NCBI GenBank assembly: GCA_027600665.1
Contig: JADGJL010000659.1
Span: 1 to 16,051 of the forward strand
DNA from: Irineochytrium annulatum
Taxonomy: Eukaryota; Chytridiomycota; Chytridiomycetes; Chytridiales; Chytridiaceae
Length of the DNA stretch: 16,051 bases
Direction: 5' to 3'
Shown here: positions 1 through 9,160 of the stretch, piece by piece
Position numbering within the stretch: the stretch's first letter is position 1
Layout of the letters: each line of letters starts with the position of its first letter
Translations under genes and position numbers: made by a program
The notes under the pieces: model-generated
Databases searched by the model: none
Told to the model about the DNA's origin: nothing
What the model saw: only the letters and a program-made list of their open reading frames with translations

Positions 1-855
1 CAAATCCCCCCTCCCCATCCCTCTCAAACACCCAAAGCACCGCATCCTCCATCCCAGGTGCCTCTCTCACGCCAGGACACGTCCTTACAGGCCGATACCC
101 AAGCTGTCCCCACCTCTCGACCTCGAACTTCCCCTTCTCCTTCACCTTCATGCCCGCTTCCTTCGCCAACTCCTCCACCCCAAATCCATCATAGAAGGAT
201 GTCCTCCGAAGGGCGACATGTGCCTGCCCGTCCTCCGCCAACAACCGCCGACAGCTGGCGAAGAAGCCGGACAGCATGACTCTGTTCGCGGCCACGTCCT
301 CCCTCGTCGCGCCGCCGACATGCGGGAAATTAAACACGACACGATCTAACGGCGCGCGCGCGACCACCCGTTTGTCTTGGGCCATGACCGTGCAATCCAC
401 CCCATGCAGGATCTCTACCCCACGTCGTCGGAGTGCCGTGCACCGCCGCGGCGCCGAGGGGTACTTTCGCGAGCACTCATCGTGGGAGTCGAGGGTCGTC
501 GCGAGGATCATACCGTCGCGTGGTGATGACGTGGCGGAGGAAGAGGGGAGGAGGGACGCGGCGAGGGCCTCCGCGAAGGAGAAGTCGGCCTCGCCGACGA
601 GGAGAATGCGGTGGTGCGGGAGGTGGTGGCGCGTCGTGCGGAGGGAGGGGTTTGTGGAGTGGATCAGCGTCTGTTGTTGACACGTTAGACAGGACGACGT
701 GAGATGGTGAGTCGGACCATGTGGAGCTTTTCCACGGTCGAGAGGCTGCCTGCGTCGACGGTGAAAAAGGTCCCACCGCGGGCGCCGCGCTGGATGAACG
801 CGCTCCCGCCGCCCTGGACCTTGGCACGCTTGCCCTTTCCCTTCGCCTTCGCCAT
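1..855 (-). CDS. BMT5-like 25S rRNA (uridine-N3) methyltransferase, partial (3' end missing)
   Basis: Two exons are inferred, 855-718 and 670-1, around a 47-nt intron at 671-717 (starts GTCCGA, branch-like CTAAC, ends CAACAG). The frame stays open to the left edge, giving about 269 residues of an incomplete protein. Visible signatures are a basic N-terminus (MAKAKGKGKRAK), the Rossmann SAM-binding loop ILLVGEADFSFA at about residues 68-79, the LDS...KYP block at 106-117, GVDCT at 136-140, FNFPHVG at 159-165, and later NRVMLSGFF and AHVALRR. This order is diagnostic of the BMT5-like (DUF2431) family, whose yeast member methylates a uridine of 25S rRNA in the nucleolus. The ATG at 855 was chosen because family members start with a short Lys-rich tail; the next upstream ATG, at 893, is in another frame. 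The donor GTCCGA is weak. A donor 18 nt upstream (GTGGAA) also keeps frame, so the exon 1 end is uncertain. Family assignment is firm. Confidence 0.88.
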
Positions 856-1956
856 TGAAGAAAATTTGTCACTTCCACTTCTGACAACTCCATACTTCAA
901 AACAACGCGATTAATAAGTTAAGGATCTTTTGCTGTCATTGCGCTGAAGCAACAGCTTTCATCATTGTTCTTCTGTACGAAGAGCGACTCGTGTCCGATA
1001 GAGCTTTCGCTCAGCTCGGCGACGGAGTTCGCGTGAATACAGTAGCCCTTAGCAGTTGCCGAAGTTCCGTCGACAGCTCAGCTCGAATCCATACGAGGAT
1101 GAGCACGGGAGGTAAAGTGATTAAAAATCATTGATGAAGATGAAATTACAACGGCTTCTGCCCTTCTCCCAAGCTTTAATCGTGATTACTGCAATCTCGT
1201 AAATTTGGCTCTTTTGCTTCTCGTGTCCAGACAAGAAGAGCAAAGCAGATGTAGTGACAAAAAGGTTCCCCGGAAACGAAGCAAGGATCAGCATCTGAAG
1301 ATAGCGAAAAGTCCTGTCGGCGTCCACCATTAGTCGTCAACTCAACCAAGGCGGACGCCTCCTAGACATTTCACAAATACGCAATGACTCAATGAAGAGA
1401 ACGCAACACCGAGAAGGAGCACGGAGAAAGGTGCCTAAAAAAAAGAGACCGAGGGCGCGAGAGTTGCTGGAGGGAAGAAGGCATAACTGCTCATAGGAAA
1501 CATTAGAACGGAAGTGGTGAATGATGCGGGATATGATGGAGTACGGAAGTAGAATACGAAACTCATTATCAGCCGTCGCTACACGCTGCAAGGCTCGTCG
1601 CCATTTAGGAAACGTAAAGACGGGCCCCTGCGGCTGCCCGCCGTGACGGAAGGAAAGTTGATGACCAGCACAAGATTTAATCGGAGTCGTGGTGAATAAC
1701 AAACCGGGACCATGTGCTCATGGTCGGCGTCAGGTTCCCCGTTTAGCTAGTTCAAGCATACGGTATGAATATAGCAGGCATGAGAACTACATACAAGTCC
1801 TGATGTCCCGCAGCGCGGCGGCCATGTAGGTATCTGCATCTGCACATGGAGTGGGTGACACCCAACATAATTAACATTGCTTTATTGCATACTTCCACGG
1901 AGTTTTTGTGTCTCGCATGCTGTCGTCAACAATAACGACGGTACTTAAAAGCCTTT
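856..1956. other. intergenic stretch without a convincing gene
   Basis: It lies between the 5' end of the methyltransferase gene and the 3' end of the next minus-strand gene, so it must hold the promoter of the former and the 3' end of the latter. The only sizeable open frame is on the minus strand: about 121 codons (1702-1337), an in-frame TGA, then 69 more codons (1330-1121). It resembles no family I know and has no good splice sites that would bridge the stop. I see no RNA gene or long repeat. Confidence 0.5.
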
Positions 1957-2866
1957 TTAACGATCTGCAACATACCTGTGCTCAGCAGCTGGAACAAGAA
2001 CGTTTGTAACAAACCTCACGTGTCGACAAAGGGCGCGCGAACGGCGACAACGACGGTGGGGCCTCCTTTCGACGCAAGGAGCTTGCTTTGTGAAGTTGTC
2101 CGAGTACGAGGTGCCCGGGAGAGGCTCGTCAACCAGATGTACAAGAGCGGAAACCCCTCGGCCTGTTGGACACAAAATGAATATCCGTGCGTCCGTTAGT
2201 TCTCAAACAATGCAACGAATTCTGCGCACCTGAAGCCTCTTTTTTGTATATTTGACGCATTCCGTGATTATTCTCGATCAATTTGGTCGCGTCGTGACAT
2301 GAGCGGGGGCTGATGAACGAATCACGATACAAGGACGTCTCTTTCGCGCGCGACGCCTGCTTTGCTGTTTCAAGAGGAGCTCCTAATTGGATGGACCTCA
2401 GCTCGTGAGAATGAAGCCTTCTCAATTTACCTGCAGGTTTGCTCGCGTTGAAGGATGATTGATACAGAGAAACATAAAGGAATTTATCGATGTCACTCTG
2501 GGATGGCGCGTTCTCCATCTTAAACTGGCGGCGAAACTGTGAATATAAAGCCACAGAGAGTACGCCTACTTGCTCAATGGGCGCGTTCAGGTTCAACTTC
2601 TTCCGCACAAATCTGGCCTCCTCAAACTTCTTCAGGTTGTCGCTGTAGTCCACGCCGTAAGTCGATGGCTCCGGCTCGTACCGCGTCAAATCCTCGTACA
2701 GCATGCGAGATTCGCGTTCACTGCCAAGTGAGCGCGCGTCAGAAACAAGCGCGGGGGAACAAAAAAAAGGAGCGTACTTGTTGTCCTCGTCCAGGTAGTG
2801 CCGCCTCTGGTGCTCCGTGTGGACGGTGTCGGCCCTGGGCTTCTGCGTCTGCACTGGCTGCCGCAT
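1957..2866 (-). CDS. hypothetical protein, four exons, function unknown
   Basis: Exons are inferred at 2866-2778, 2720-2431, 2382-2230 and 2162-1957, giving 245 residues. Introns are 57 nt (GTACGC...TTGGCAG, branch-like CTGAC), 48 nt (GTAAAT...AATTAG, CTGAG) and 67 nt (GTGCGC...CCAACAG, CTAAC). The start is the first ATG in frame (MRQPVQTQKP). Residues of about 30 to 125 are charged and look like a folded helical protein (LYEDLTRYEPEP, FEEARFVRKKLNLN, YSQFRRQFKMENAPSQ). No signal peptide or membrane segment is obvious. I do not recognise the family. The last exon is questionable: the frame joined by the splice phase gives an Arg/Cys-rich tail, while the frame one base over (ending at TGA 2016-2018) reads smoothly as GFPLLYIWLTSLSR and later TVVVAVRAPFVDT. 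The gene is divergent from the URI-like gene, with 176 bp between starts. Exons 1 and 2 are fairly secure; exons 3 and 4 are less so. Confidence 0.55.
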
Positions 2867-3042
2867 CAGAAAGGTCGCTGGGAGGTAAATCACCTGGGCT
2901 ATGCCGTGATGATCGCCCAACGCTCGACGCCGCCGATGCTGGTCACCGCGCGGACCGTATCTTCACCACGGCCAAGGACCGATCGTCAATATTGGACAAG
3001 CATGCATTCCACCTGTGCATGAATGGAGACACGGTCAAAGTC
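2867..3042. promoter_or_regulatory. short divergent intergenic region, probable shared promoter
   Basis: Only 176 bp separate the inferred starts of the minus-strand hypothetical gene and the plus-strand URI-like gene, so their promoters must lie here or overlap the 5' exons. A short out-of-frame upstream ATG (3002, 6 codons) and an in-frame ATG (3019) precede the chosen URI start. No TATA box is evident. This is inferred from gene arrangement only. Confidence 0.45.
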
Positions 3043-4439
3043 ATGGAAATGTCAACACCATTTGAGTCGAGCATCGGCAAGGTTTCCTATTCAACGCCAT
3101 TTCAGAGACTGATAGAGTCAGAGTAGAATCTGGGCGAGTCGCAGTCCACGCTCGAGAAGCTGCTTTCGTGGGATGCCGAATACGAAGCTTTGGACCAGTT
3201 TCTCAACTCGGTGACGAAGAAGACTCACTCGAGCACCCATGTACGGTGTTTGCACAATTAGCTTCCCAAATCTTACCTCGACCAGGTTCAGCTGGGCAAA
3301 CTCGCGTTTGCTGAAGGCGACTTGATCCACACCAACGAGGTCACGGTCTCGCTTGGGGACAATTGGTTTGTTGAGAGGTCCGCGTCGCAGGCGAAGGACA
3401 TTGTTAGGAGAAGAAAGGAATGTAAGGATCCATACCTGCATTTGAATCGATGACGAGTTTAGATTTGGGGAAGGAGATTGAAGGAGTCAGGGCGCAGATT
3501 AAGAACTTAGAGGCGAAGTCAACCCTGTACGCCGAAGCTGGCGTGAAAGGCGGCGGGGAAGAAGAAGCGGGTTACGTGGAGATCCGGGAGGAGGTCGGCG
3601 TCGACGACACTGACTTCTCGGCAATTCAGGAAACGACACGAAGGAGGCCGATCGCGCCGAAAAAGCTCGGCGAATTTGAAAGGAAGATGATGGAGAAATT
3701 GCGGAAGTACGAACAGGAGGAGGAGGAAGGCGCCGGGGATGTCGACGAGGACGAAGGCGACACTGGTGAAGAATCGGACGAGTATGAGAAGGGATTGCGG
3801 GACTTTGGCAGCGGGCACAAGGAGGACGATGACGAGGATGACTTCAACGCGTCGGAGTTTTCGAATTCGGATGGGGCGAGTTCCACGGACGATGAGGAAG
3901 ATATTAAACCGAAGCCACCGCCGCTACGATCGGCAATTCGGAATTCGGCGGCGCCTTTGCGGCCGGCAATACGGAGCCCTGCGGACATATACGAAAGAAT
4001 GCGTGGGCGGAGCGTTAAAGATAGTGGGAAGGCCGCCGGCGAAGGACACCAAAATCGACTTATAAAGCCCGCACCCTCAATTGGTGGTATCGTACGCGAT
4101 GTTGTTGAGCGAGACGTGGAGGAAGCCGATGCCAGCGATTTCGATGACTATGTTTTTGGAAAGGAGATTGCGGAGGAATACGTCAACTCGAGGAACAAGC
4201 TTTTATTGCGAGATGGAGCCTTTCCGAAGGACTCGTCGGATGAGGAGGACTCCGACGACGACAAACGTGAATTCCGTCATTTGCGATCGGGTGCTGCATC
4301 GAGGACTGTGAAGACGGTTGCCGAGGCCATTGTGGACGACAATGTGCAAGGACCTGTGGAGAAGGTCGTGGAGAAGCTCGTAGAGAAGCCCGCCGAGAAG
4401 AAGATATCCCGGTTTAAAGAAAGGCGATTGCAAAAGTAG
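3043..4439 (+). CDS. URI/Bud27-type unconventional prefoldin, RPB5 interactor
   Basis: Four exons are inferred: 3043-3081, 3127-3240, 3286-3421 and 3463-4439 (421 residues). Introns are 45, 45 and 41 nt, all GT...AG. A prefoldin-alpha-like domain covers about residues 15-125, with SLGDNWFVE at 73-81 followed by a helix ending in DIVRRRKE and a second coiled helix (LGKEIEGVRAQIKNLEA). The middle is highly acidic with Glu/Asp/Ser runs. The C-terminal part carries FGKEIAEEYVNSRNKLL and ends with KKISRFKERRL (409-419), as in the DUF3835/Bud27 C-terminus. Family members act as scaffolds in cytoplasmic assembly of RNA polymerases through RPB5 and the R2TP/prefoldin-like complex. The ATG at 3450 that opens the longest uninterrupted frame lies inside the third intron and cannot be the real start, because the conserved prefoldin core is upstream. 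The start is 3043, or possibly 3019 or 3049; 3043 has the best context. Confidence 0.87.
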
Positions 4440-4648
4440 ATTCACGCGCAAATACATGTGTCGCTGTATTGCTTGAGGTGTGAGGGGCGCGGTCGGTTGC
4501 GCCGCCAGTCAATAAGAGCTCCGAAAATAGTTGTCCAATCCGTCAATCGCGTGCGACCCGCCCAGAAGCCGAGGGCGCTCCCTTCGCATCCCACCGCGCT
4601 CGCGTCCGTCAGCTCGACCGTCCGCATCCATCGATCACCCTCGACGCG
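4440..4648 (+). promoter_or_regulatory. 5' region of the APSES gene with two ACGCG cores
   Basis: This 209-bp gap between the URI stop and the APSES start must contain the APSES promoter and the URI 3' end. ACGCG, the core of the MBF/MCB element recognised by Mbp1-type APSES proteins, occurs at 4444-4448 and at 4644-4648, the latter touching the start codon. A 5-bp core is expected often by chance in G/C-rich DNA, so a regulatory role is only suggested. Confidence 0.3.
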
Positions 4649-6625
4649 ATGGCCGAGCCCGTCCCCGCCATCTACAGCGGCGTCCAAGTCTTCGAGGTGC
4701 TCTGCCGCGGGGTGCCCATCATGCGCCGGTGAGTCACCAACGCGGTCCCCCTTTCCCTGCCGCGATTTATTCTTCGCGTTCTTCCCGCGCCGCTGACGTA
4801 CTGACTGTTGCATCCGTCGTTCAGCGTGAATGACTCCTTTGTCAACGCCACCCAGGTGCTCCGGTCCGCGGGCCTCGCCAAGACCGTCCGGACCAAGATC
4901 CTCGAGCGCGACATCGCGCCGGGAGTCCACGAAAAGATCCAGGGCGGCTACCATATGTTCCAGGGTACGTGGGTGCCCCTCGACAGCGCCATCTACCTCG
5001 CGCGCGAGCACGGCGTCTATGCAGAGCTGGCCACGCTCTTCACTTTCGACATGCCGACCGACGGATCCGCGTTCGATCAGCTCAAGGCCGCCAAGTCCGC
5101 CCCGAAGCCGCCAAAGCCGAGACCGCCGAAGCCCGCGCCTCAGCCGCAGCAGCGCGTGCGCGACTGGTCTTCCGAGCTCTCCGATGACGACGGACAGTTA
5201 GGCGGTCCCTCCGGGAGCCGCCTAGAGATCCCTTCCCTATCTCGCGTGCGGCCCGACGGCCGGCCTTCCAGGCGAGGGGGTCCGCGTGGCTCCTCCGCCG
5301 CGCTCTCGGACTCCCAGGAGTCTACCAACGCACCCCCGATAGCGGCACCCAGACCCATCGACCCAGTCACCGGCCTCCCGATACCCAGGAAGCGAGGCAG
5401 GCCCAAGGGCTCGGGACGCCTCAACTCTCCCTCACCGTCGCTCCTCCAACAGCAGCTCAAGAGGCCGAAGGTCCCGCGCCCGCCTCGGACGTTGGCCGAC
5501 ATGTCCGTCTCGCTCTCGACCATCCTGAGCGACGTGGCAAAGATGAGGGCCGGCGGCGGCGGCGGCGCTAAGGGCCCACGGAGCCCGGGGACCCCACCCG
5601 ATATCGAGCTCCAGCTCATGGACCCTTATGGCGGTGGTGGCGATTGGAGGAACGCGCTGGGCGCAAGCGGGGGCCGGGGGAACGGCGCGCTCGACGGCGA
5701 CAGGGACCTTTACCGCGTCAGCGACTACGGCTCCGTGTCCAGCAGCGAGTCCAACGACGAGGCGGCCGCCGTGGGCGCGCCCATTCAGCTCCGGTATCGC
5801 GGCGGCATGCGGAAGCGCGCCCGGGTGGATCGCGGCACGTCGGCGCCCGTGATAGGCGCCTCAGGATCCGCCGCGGAGTCCGGGACGGCGAACGACTCTT
5901 CGGGGGGGAGCGTGCCGGGTGGTGGTGGGCTCCCAGGGCTCGGCGTGAAGCGGCGTAAGGGCACGCCATCGAGGTGGCGGTGCGAGTACTGTGGGGCTAA
6001 GAGGGCGAGGAAGGTGGCGGGCGGGGCGACGCTCTGCGACGGTTGCTCGCTACGGTGGTGTCTGGGTCAGCTGCCGGTAGGGCCCGTGAACGCGGCGGGC
6101 GCGGCGGAGGATGAATACATGGAAGCGGACGTTGGTCTGATGCGGGATGTCAAGGACAGCGACGTGCCCATCAGGGACGGACCTGGCGGCATGACGATGG
6201 GCGTAGATGTGCCACAAGGCCCCGGGACGGGGCTCGGCGCGGCGCCCGTAGGGGACGTGTCGGAGACCACGGCAGCGTTAAGGGATAAGGTAGCGGCGTT
6301 GAAGGCGCGGCTGAACTCGGTGGAGAAGTCGAGGGGCGTGTTGCGAAGAGTTGTCGAGGACGTCAAGCGGGGAGATGCGGCGGTCGACCGCGCGTGGCGG
6401 AGGGCGATTGTGAGGTGTAGGAAGGCAAAGGCCGAGATTCGGTCTCGCGCGGGATCTCTGGAAGCTATGGAGGAGGAGCAGGATGTGGGAACGGTGGCGG
6501 AAGGTATGATGGTTGACGATAACGAGGAGAGCAGTGAGACCGAGAATATGGAGAGGGAATCTATATGGAGATTCGTGACGGCTGTAAAGACTCGGAACGA
6601 ACCTTCAGCCGCTGTCAGTGTTTAG
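4649..6625 (+). CDS. APSES/KilA-N (Mbp1-type) transcription factor with AT-hook and GATA-like finger
   Basis: Two exons, 4649-4728 and 4825-6625, flank a 96-nt intron (GTGAGT...GTTCAG) and give 626 residues. Residues of about 5 to 105 form an Mbp1/Swi4/Res-type APSES DNA-binding domain: YSGVQVFEVL, then VNDSFVNATQVLRSAG across the splice, KILERDI, HEKIQGGYHMFQGTWVPLD and AIYLAREHGV. The middle is Pro/Ser/Gly-rich and contains an AT-hook core, RKRGRPKGSG, near residue 215. A GATA-like finger follows: C413-x2-C416, 14 residues, C431-x2-C434 (CEYCGAKRARK...LCDGCSLRW). The usual GATA loop is 17-18 residues with TxxWR, so this one is shortened. A Lys/Arg/Glu-rich coiled coil lies at about 509-565. 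No ankyrin repeats are present, unlike Mbp1, Swi4 and Res proteins. A nuclear role is expected. The family places it among cell-cycle or developmental regulators, but the target genes are unknown. The first in-frame ATG of exon 2 would cut the domain, which supports the spliced start. Confidence 0.9.
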
Positions 6626-7684
6626 ATAGCCTCAATTCTATTCGAAGATTTACATTGCTTTGCCTTTTTGCATTAATCCATTTTCCTACGACGTGACCTA
6701 AAATGTTGCGAGCACGTTCTTTGCTACAATACATATCAGCATGTGAAGACCGCTACAGCCTTTTAATGTCGCTTACTTACGTAGTAGCATGGTAAACCAC
6801 AGCAAATCGTTGGATCAAGTGAGTAAAACACCTTCATTCCGAGAGTGGCCCTTTCTTAAGAGTTTATGTGGGATGACGTTGCATAGTTGTTTGTAAATTC
6901 GTTTCGGTGCAGACAGTCATTCCTTCCTAAGCTATTGTTCTTGACCCTTGAGTAGATGGGGCCTCATGCCGCTGAAATCAGCGTTTTCAGCGACGTGTAG
7001 ATGACCAGGTTGGAGCTTGGGCGCCGGAAGAGCAACCGGACAAAGATGGTGGTGGAAGAGGTAGTGGAGGTGGAGGAGGTTGTCACGGAGGTGGGGAGGA
7101 GATTGGGCCAGTGCCAAAAAGGAGGGGGGTTATAAGATGTCGAGAGGAAGCAGAGGGTTCGAGCAGTTCATACCGACGAACGTGCCGGTACTGGTGGAGT
7201 AGCGATGCACGCTATCTTTCAGGACAATTGAGGGGGAAGAAGATTTACGCGAAATTTGCATGCAGATATCTATGTTATTGATGTTCGATTGCCAGTCGTC
7301 ATGAAAGGGATGTGGTGCGCATACGAAAGAAGCAGCTGTGTTGAAGCCCAACGACGTGAAGGCAATCTTTCTTGACGGTCACGTACTGTTCACGTGGAAT
7401 AAATAAAGTGACGAAGCAGTGTCCAAGATTTTTGGTTCCGACTACGAGAATGATGAACATCAAAGAAACACGCGGAGCAACATAACTGCTATCTGTTCAT
7501 GCAGCTGATGAAAAGAAGGACGAGGGAATAGTCCAATTAAAAGGGATTGCAACCGAGAGAAAAGAGTGATAAAAACAGACGAAAGCCGCTGCTCCGACAA
7601 TGAAAATTACTACTCCCAGCACCGCAATTTGGCGTCTGCGTAAACTCGACGTACCGCAAGTCCACGCACGCCAAATTAAGGCCT
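6626..7684. other. intergenic region, possible gene remnants, G-rich tract
   Basis: It lies between the APSES gene and the 3' end of the GPI-protein gene; the two are convergent, so both 3' UTRs fall here. A G/A-rich plus-strand tract spans about 7040-7130 and reads on the minus strand as a Thr/Ser-rich stretch (VTTSSTSTTSSTT). A second minus-strand open segment lies at 7130-7400. AATAAATAAA occurs at 7399-7408. Nothing here is supported well enough to call a gene. Confidence 0.4.
6970..6992. repeat. perfect inverted repeat, 8-bp arms
   Basis: CGCTGAAA at 6970-6977 and TTTCAGCG at 6985-6992 are exact reverse complements around a 7-nt spacer. It lies about 345 bp beyond the APSES stop codon. 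It could form a hairpin in RNA from either strand; its role is unknown. Confidence 0.55.
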
Positions 7685-8407
7685 TCACAACATCATGCAG
7701 GCGAACATCAAAACCGCCAACGTCGCCACCAACCCCGTCCTCGCCGTCGATCCGACGCCGCCATTCTTGACCGTGCTCGTCGCGACCGTCGACCTGACAG
7801 GCGCGACGGTAGCGGATGAAGTTACAACGACGGTGGTCGAGGTCATCACCGTCGTCGTGTCCGCAGGCGCAGTTGAGGTAGTCACGACCGGCGGGGGTGC
7901 GGTACCGTTCCCGGCAGCGAAGTGGAACCACGTGGCGTAGGAAGTTGAGAGCTGGGTGCCCGTAGCGCTGATTCCCTTAAAGACGACCGTGTCTATGGAC
8001 GATTGCGGTGTTAAAAAAGGTACTCGTCAACCTCCACACCTTTCCAGCTCCACGTCCCGCAAACGCTCAAAATTTTCGCAACAGCACTTACAATTCGTGG
8101 CCCCCGTCGTGATGTTCCCCGGAGCGAACCAGTCATAGCTCAACGTGTCAGGGAACGGCAATCCATCCACGATAGTAAACAGCTCGGTCACGGCCACACC
8201 GGACCCCGTGCCAAACACCAGCCTCAAGGTCGTGATCCCGGCGTTCAAGGCAGCGGGCTGGACCGTCCATTGGATGTGGTTGACTTGGTTCGTGTAGTAA
8301 AGCGTCATGTTGTCCTGCTGCGGGAAGACGGCATCCAAATCCTGGGCGGAGACGGAGAACGGGAGGCACAGGGCCAAGGCGGTCGTGACGAGGGCGGTGT
8401 GGAACAT
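7685..8407 (-). CDS. secreted Ser/Thr-rich, probably GPI-anchored protein with Kre9/KNH-like domain
   Basis: Exons 8407-8092 and 7992-7685 flank a 99-nt intron (GTAAGT...CCATAG, TTGAC branch) and give 207 residues. A signal peptide is clear (MFHTALVTTALALCLPFSVSA, cleavage before Q22). The N-terminal half is a beta-rich segment with HIQWTVQPAALNAG, LRLVFGTG, LFTIVDGLPFPDTLSYDW and GNITTGATNYTVVFKG, resembling the Kre9/KNH (Ser-Thr-rich GPI-anchored) domain common in agaricomycete secreted proteins. Sequons N-M-T, N-I-T, N-Y-T and N-G-T are visible. A Thr/Ser/Val-rich stalk follows, and the protein ends in a hydrophobic tail (GLVATLAVLMFACMML) typical of a GPI-attachment signal. It is likely a cell-wall or plasma-membrane surface protein; yeast Kre9 and Knh1 take part in beta-1,6-glucan assembly, but this small protein need not. 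An upstream ATG in frame exists; 8407 was chosen because the signal peptide then begins at residue 1. Confidence 0.82.
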
Positions 8408-9160
8408 GACGAGCGTGACGTGGGATGAAGAAGAGGCGACGGCGAGATCTGAACGTCTGAGTGTGTGAGGAGGCGTGCAATGCGGCAAGGCAGGGGCAAC
8501 AGAAATTAGACGCGTTTCCTCCCAACATTACAGCTTATTGGTGTCAACTTTGACGGCCAGATCGTTGTGATCAGCAGAATGATCAGCTAAAGTCCTGATT
8601 GTCGCGATCCGCGAGTGAGAAATACTTCCAGAATGCGTTTGTTCGCTGTGATGTCGACTCATTACCCAACTGGCCCACTGCAAGCCGGATACTGCGCGTA
8701 ATCATTGAGTTCTCAGGTCACGCCGGGATGCACTTGGACATTCCCGTTTCTCACATGCGAGCGAGCCTAATGTTACGGGATGGTGGTGGGGCGCTCCATT
8801 GTATTCGTGTTATCGGGGCGGAAGTGCCTCGGCGTAATCTATGTTGGCTTCGCGGTTCGCCACTCACACTAGGCGGTAGTTGGGAAGTGCGCCAGGGGGG
8901 TGCCTTCACGGTCGGGCACTGTTATACCACGCCAAACAGCCGGTAGCTTCCTCATTAGCATGTGCTGGCGAAGTCAGTACTGAGTCAACAATGCGGGAAA
9001 TACCCAGAAATAAAACTGCACAGGTTCCATTGCTTCAAACCAAACGATATATTAAACACCAACCATCGCGCACCCATCGCCTCCAACAACCACACCTAAC
9101 CATCCGTGCCGGCAACTTCCTTGCTTGGTGTCCGTAGCTCGACACCCATCCCCAGCAAGC
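8408..9160. other. divergent intergenic region, no gene called
   Basis: It separates the starts of the minus-strand GPI-protein gene and the plus-strand small-protein gene, so it should contain both promoters. The part just before 9161 is C/A-rich (about 9055-9115), which is common for fungal 5' leaders. One open frame of about 115 codons on the plus strand (8599-8946) lacks an ATG near its beginning and resembles nothing known. No RNA gene or repeat was seen. Confidence 0.45.

Noticed and set aside
3450..3462. ATG at 3450 as start of the URI-like protein
   Set aside because: It gives the longest uninterrupted frame, but it lies in a 41-nt intron; the conserved prefoldin core (SLGDNWFVE) is encoded upstream in exons that splice cleanly into this frame.
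3519..3988. Ser-rich and Leu-rich minus-strand frames opposite the URI gene
   Set aside because: They are mirror images of the acidic Glu/Asp codon runs of the URI-like protein.
4808..4824. ATG at 4808 as start of the APSES protein
   Set aside because: It is inside the 96-nt intron. The spliced start at 4649 supplies the missing first strand of the APSES domain (YSGVQVFEVL).
5140..5969. Long minus- and plus-strand frames overlapping the APSES gene
   Set aside because: High G/C content suppresses stops in all frames; only the APSES frame has domains and continuity.
7145..7165. GGTTCGAGCA resembling a tRNA B box
   Set aside because: No A box at the right distance and no cloverleaf arms around it.
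8599..8946. 115-codon plus-strand open frame
   Set aside because: No ATG near its start, no recognisable motif and mixed codon use; likely chance.
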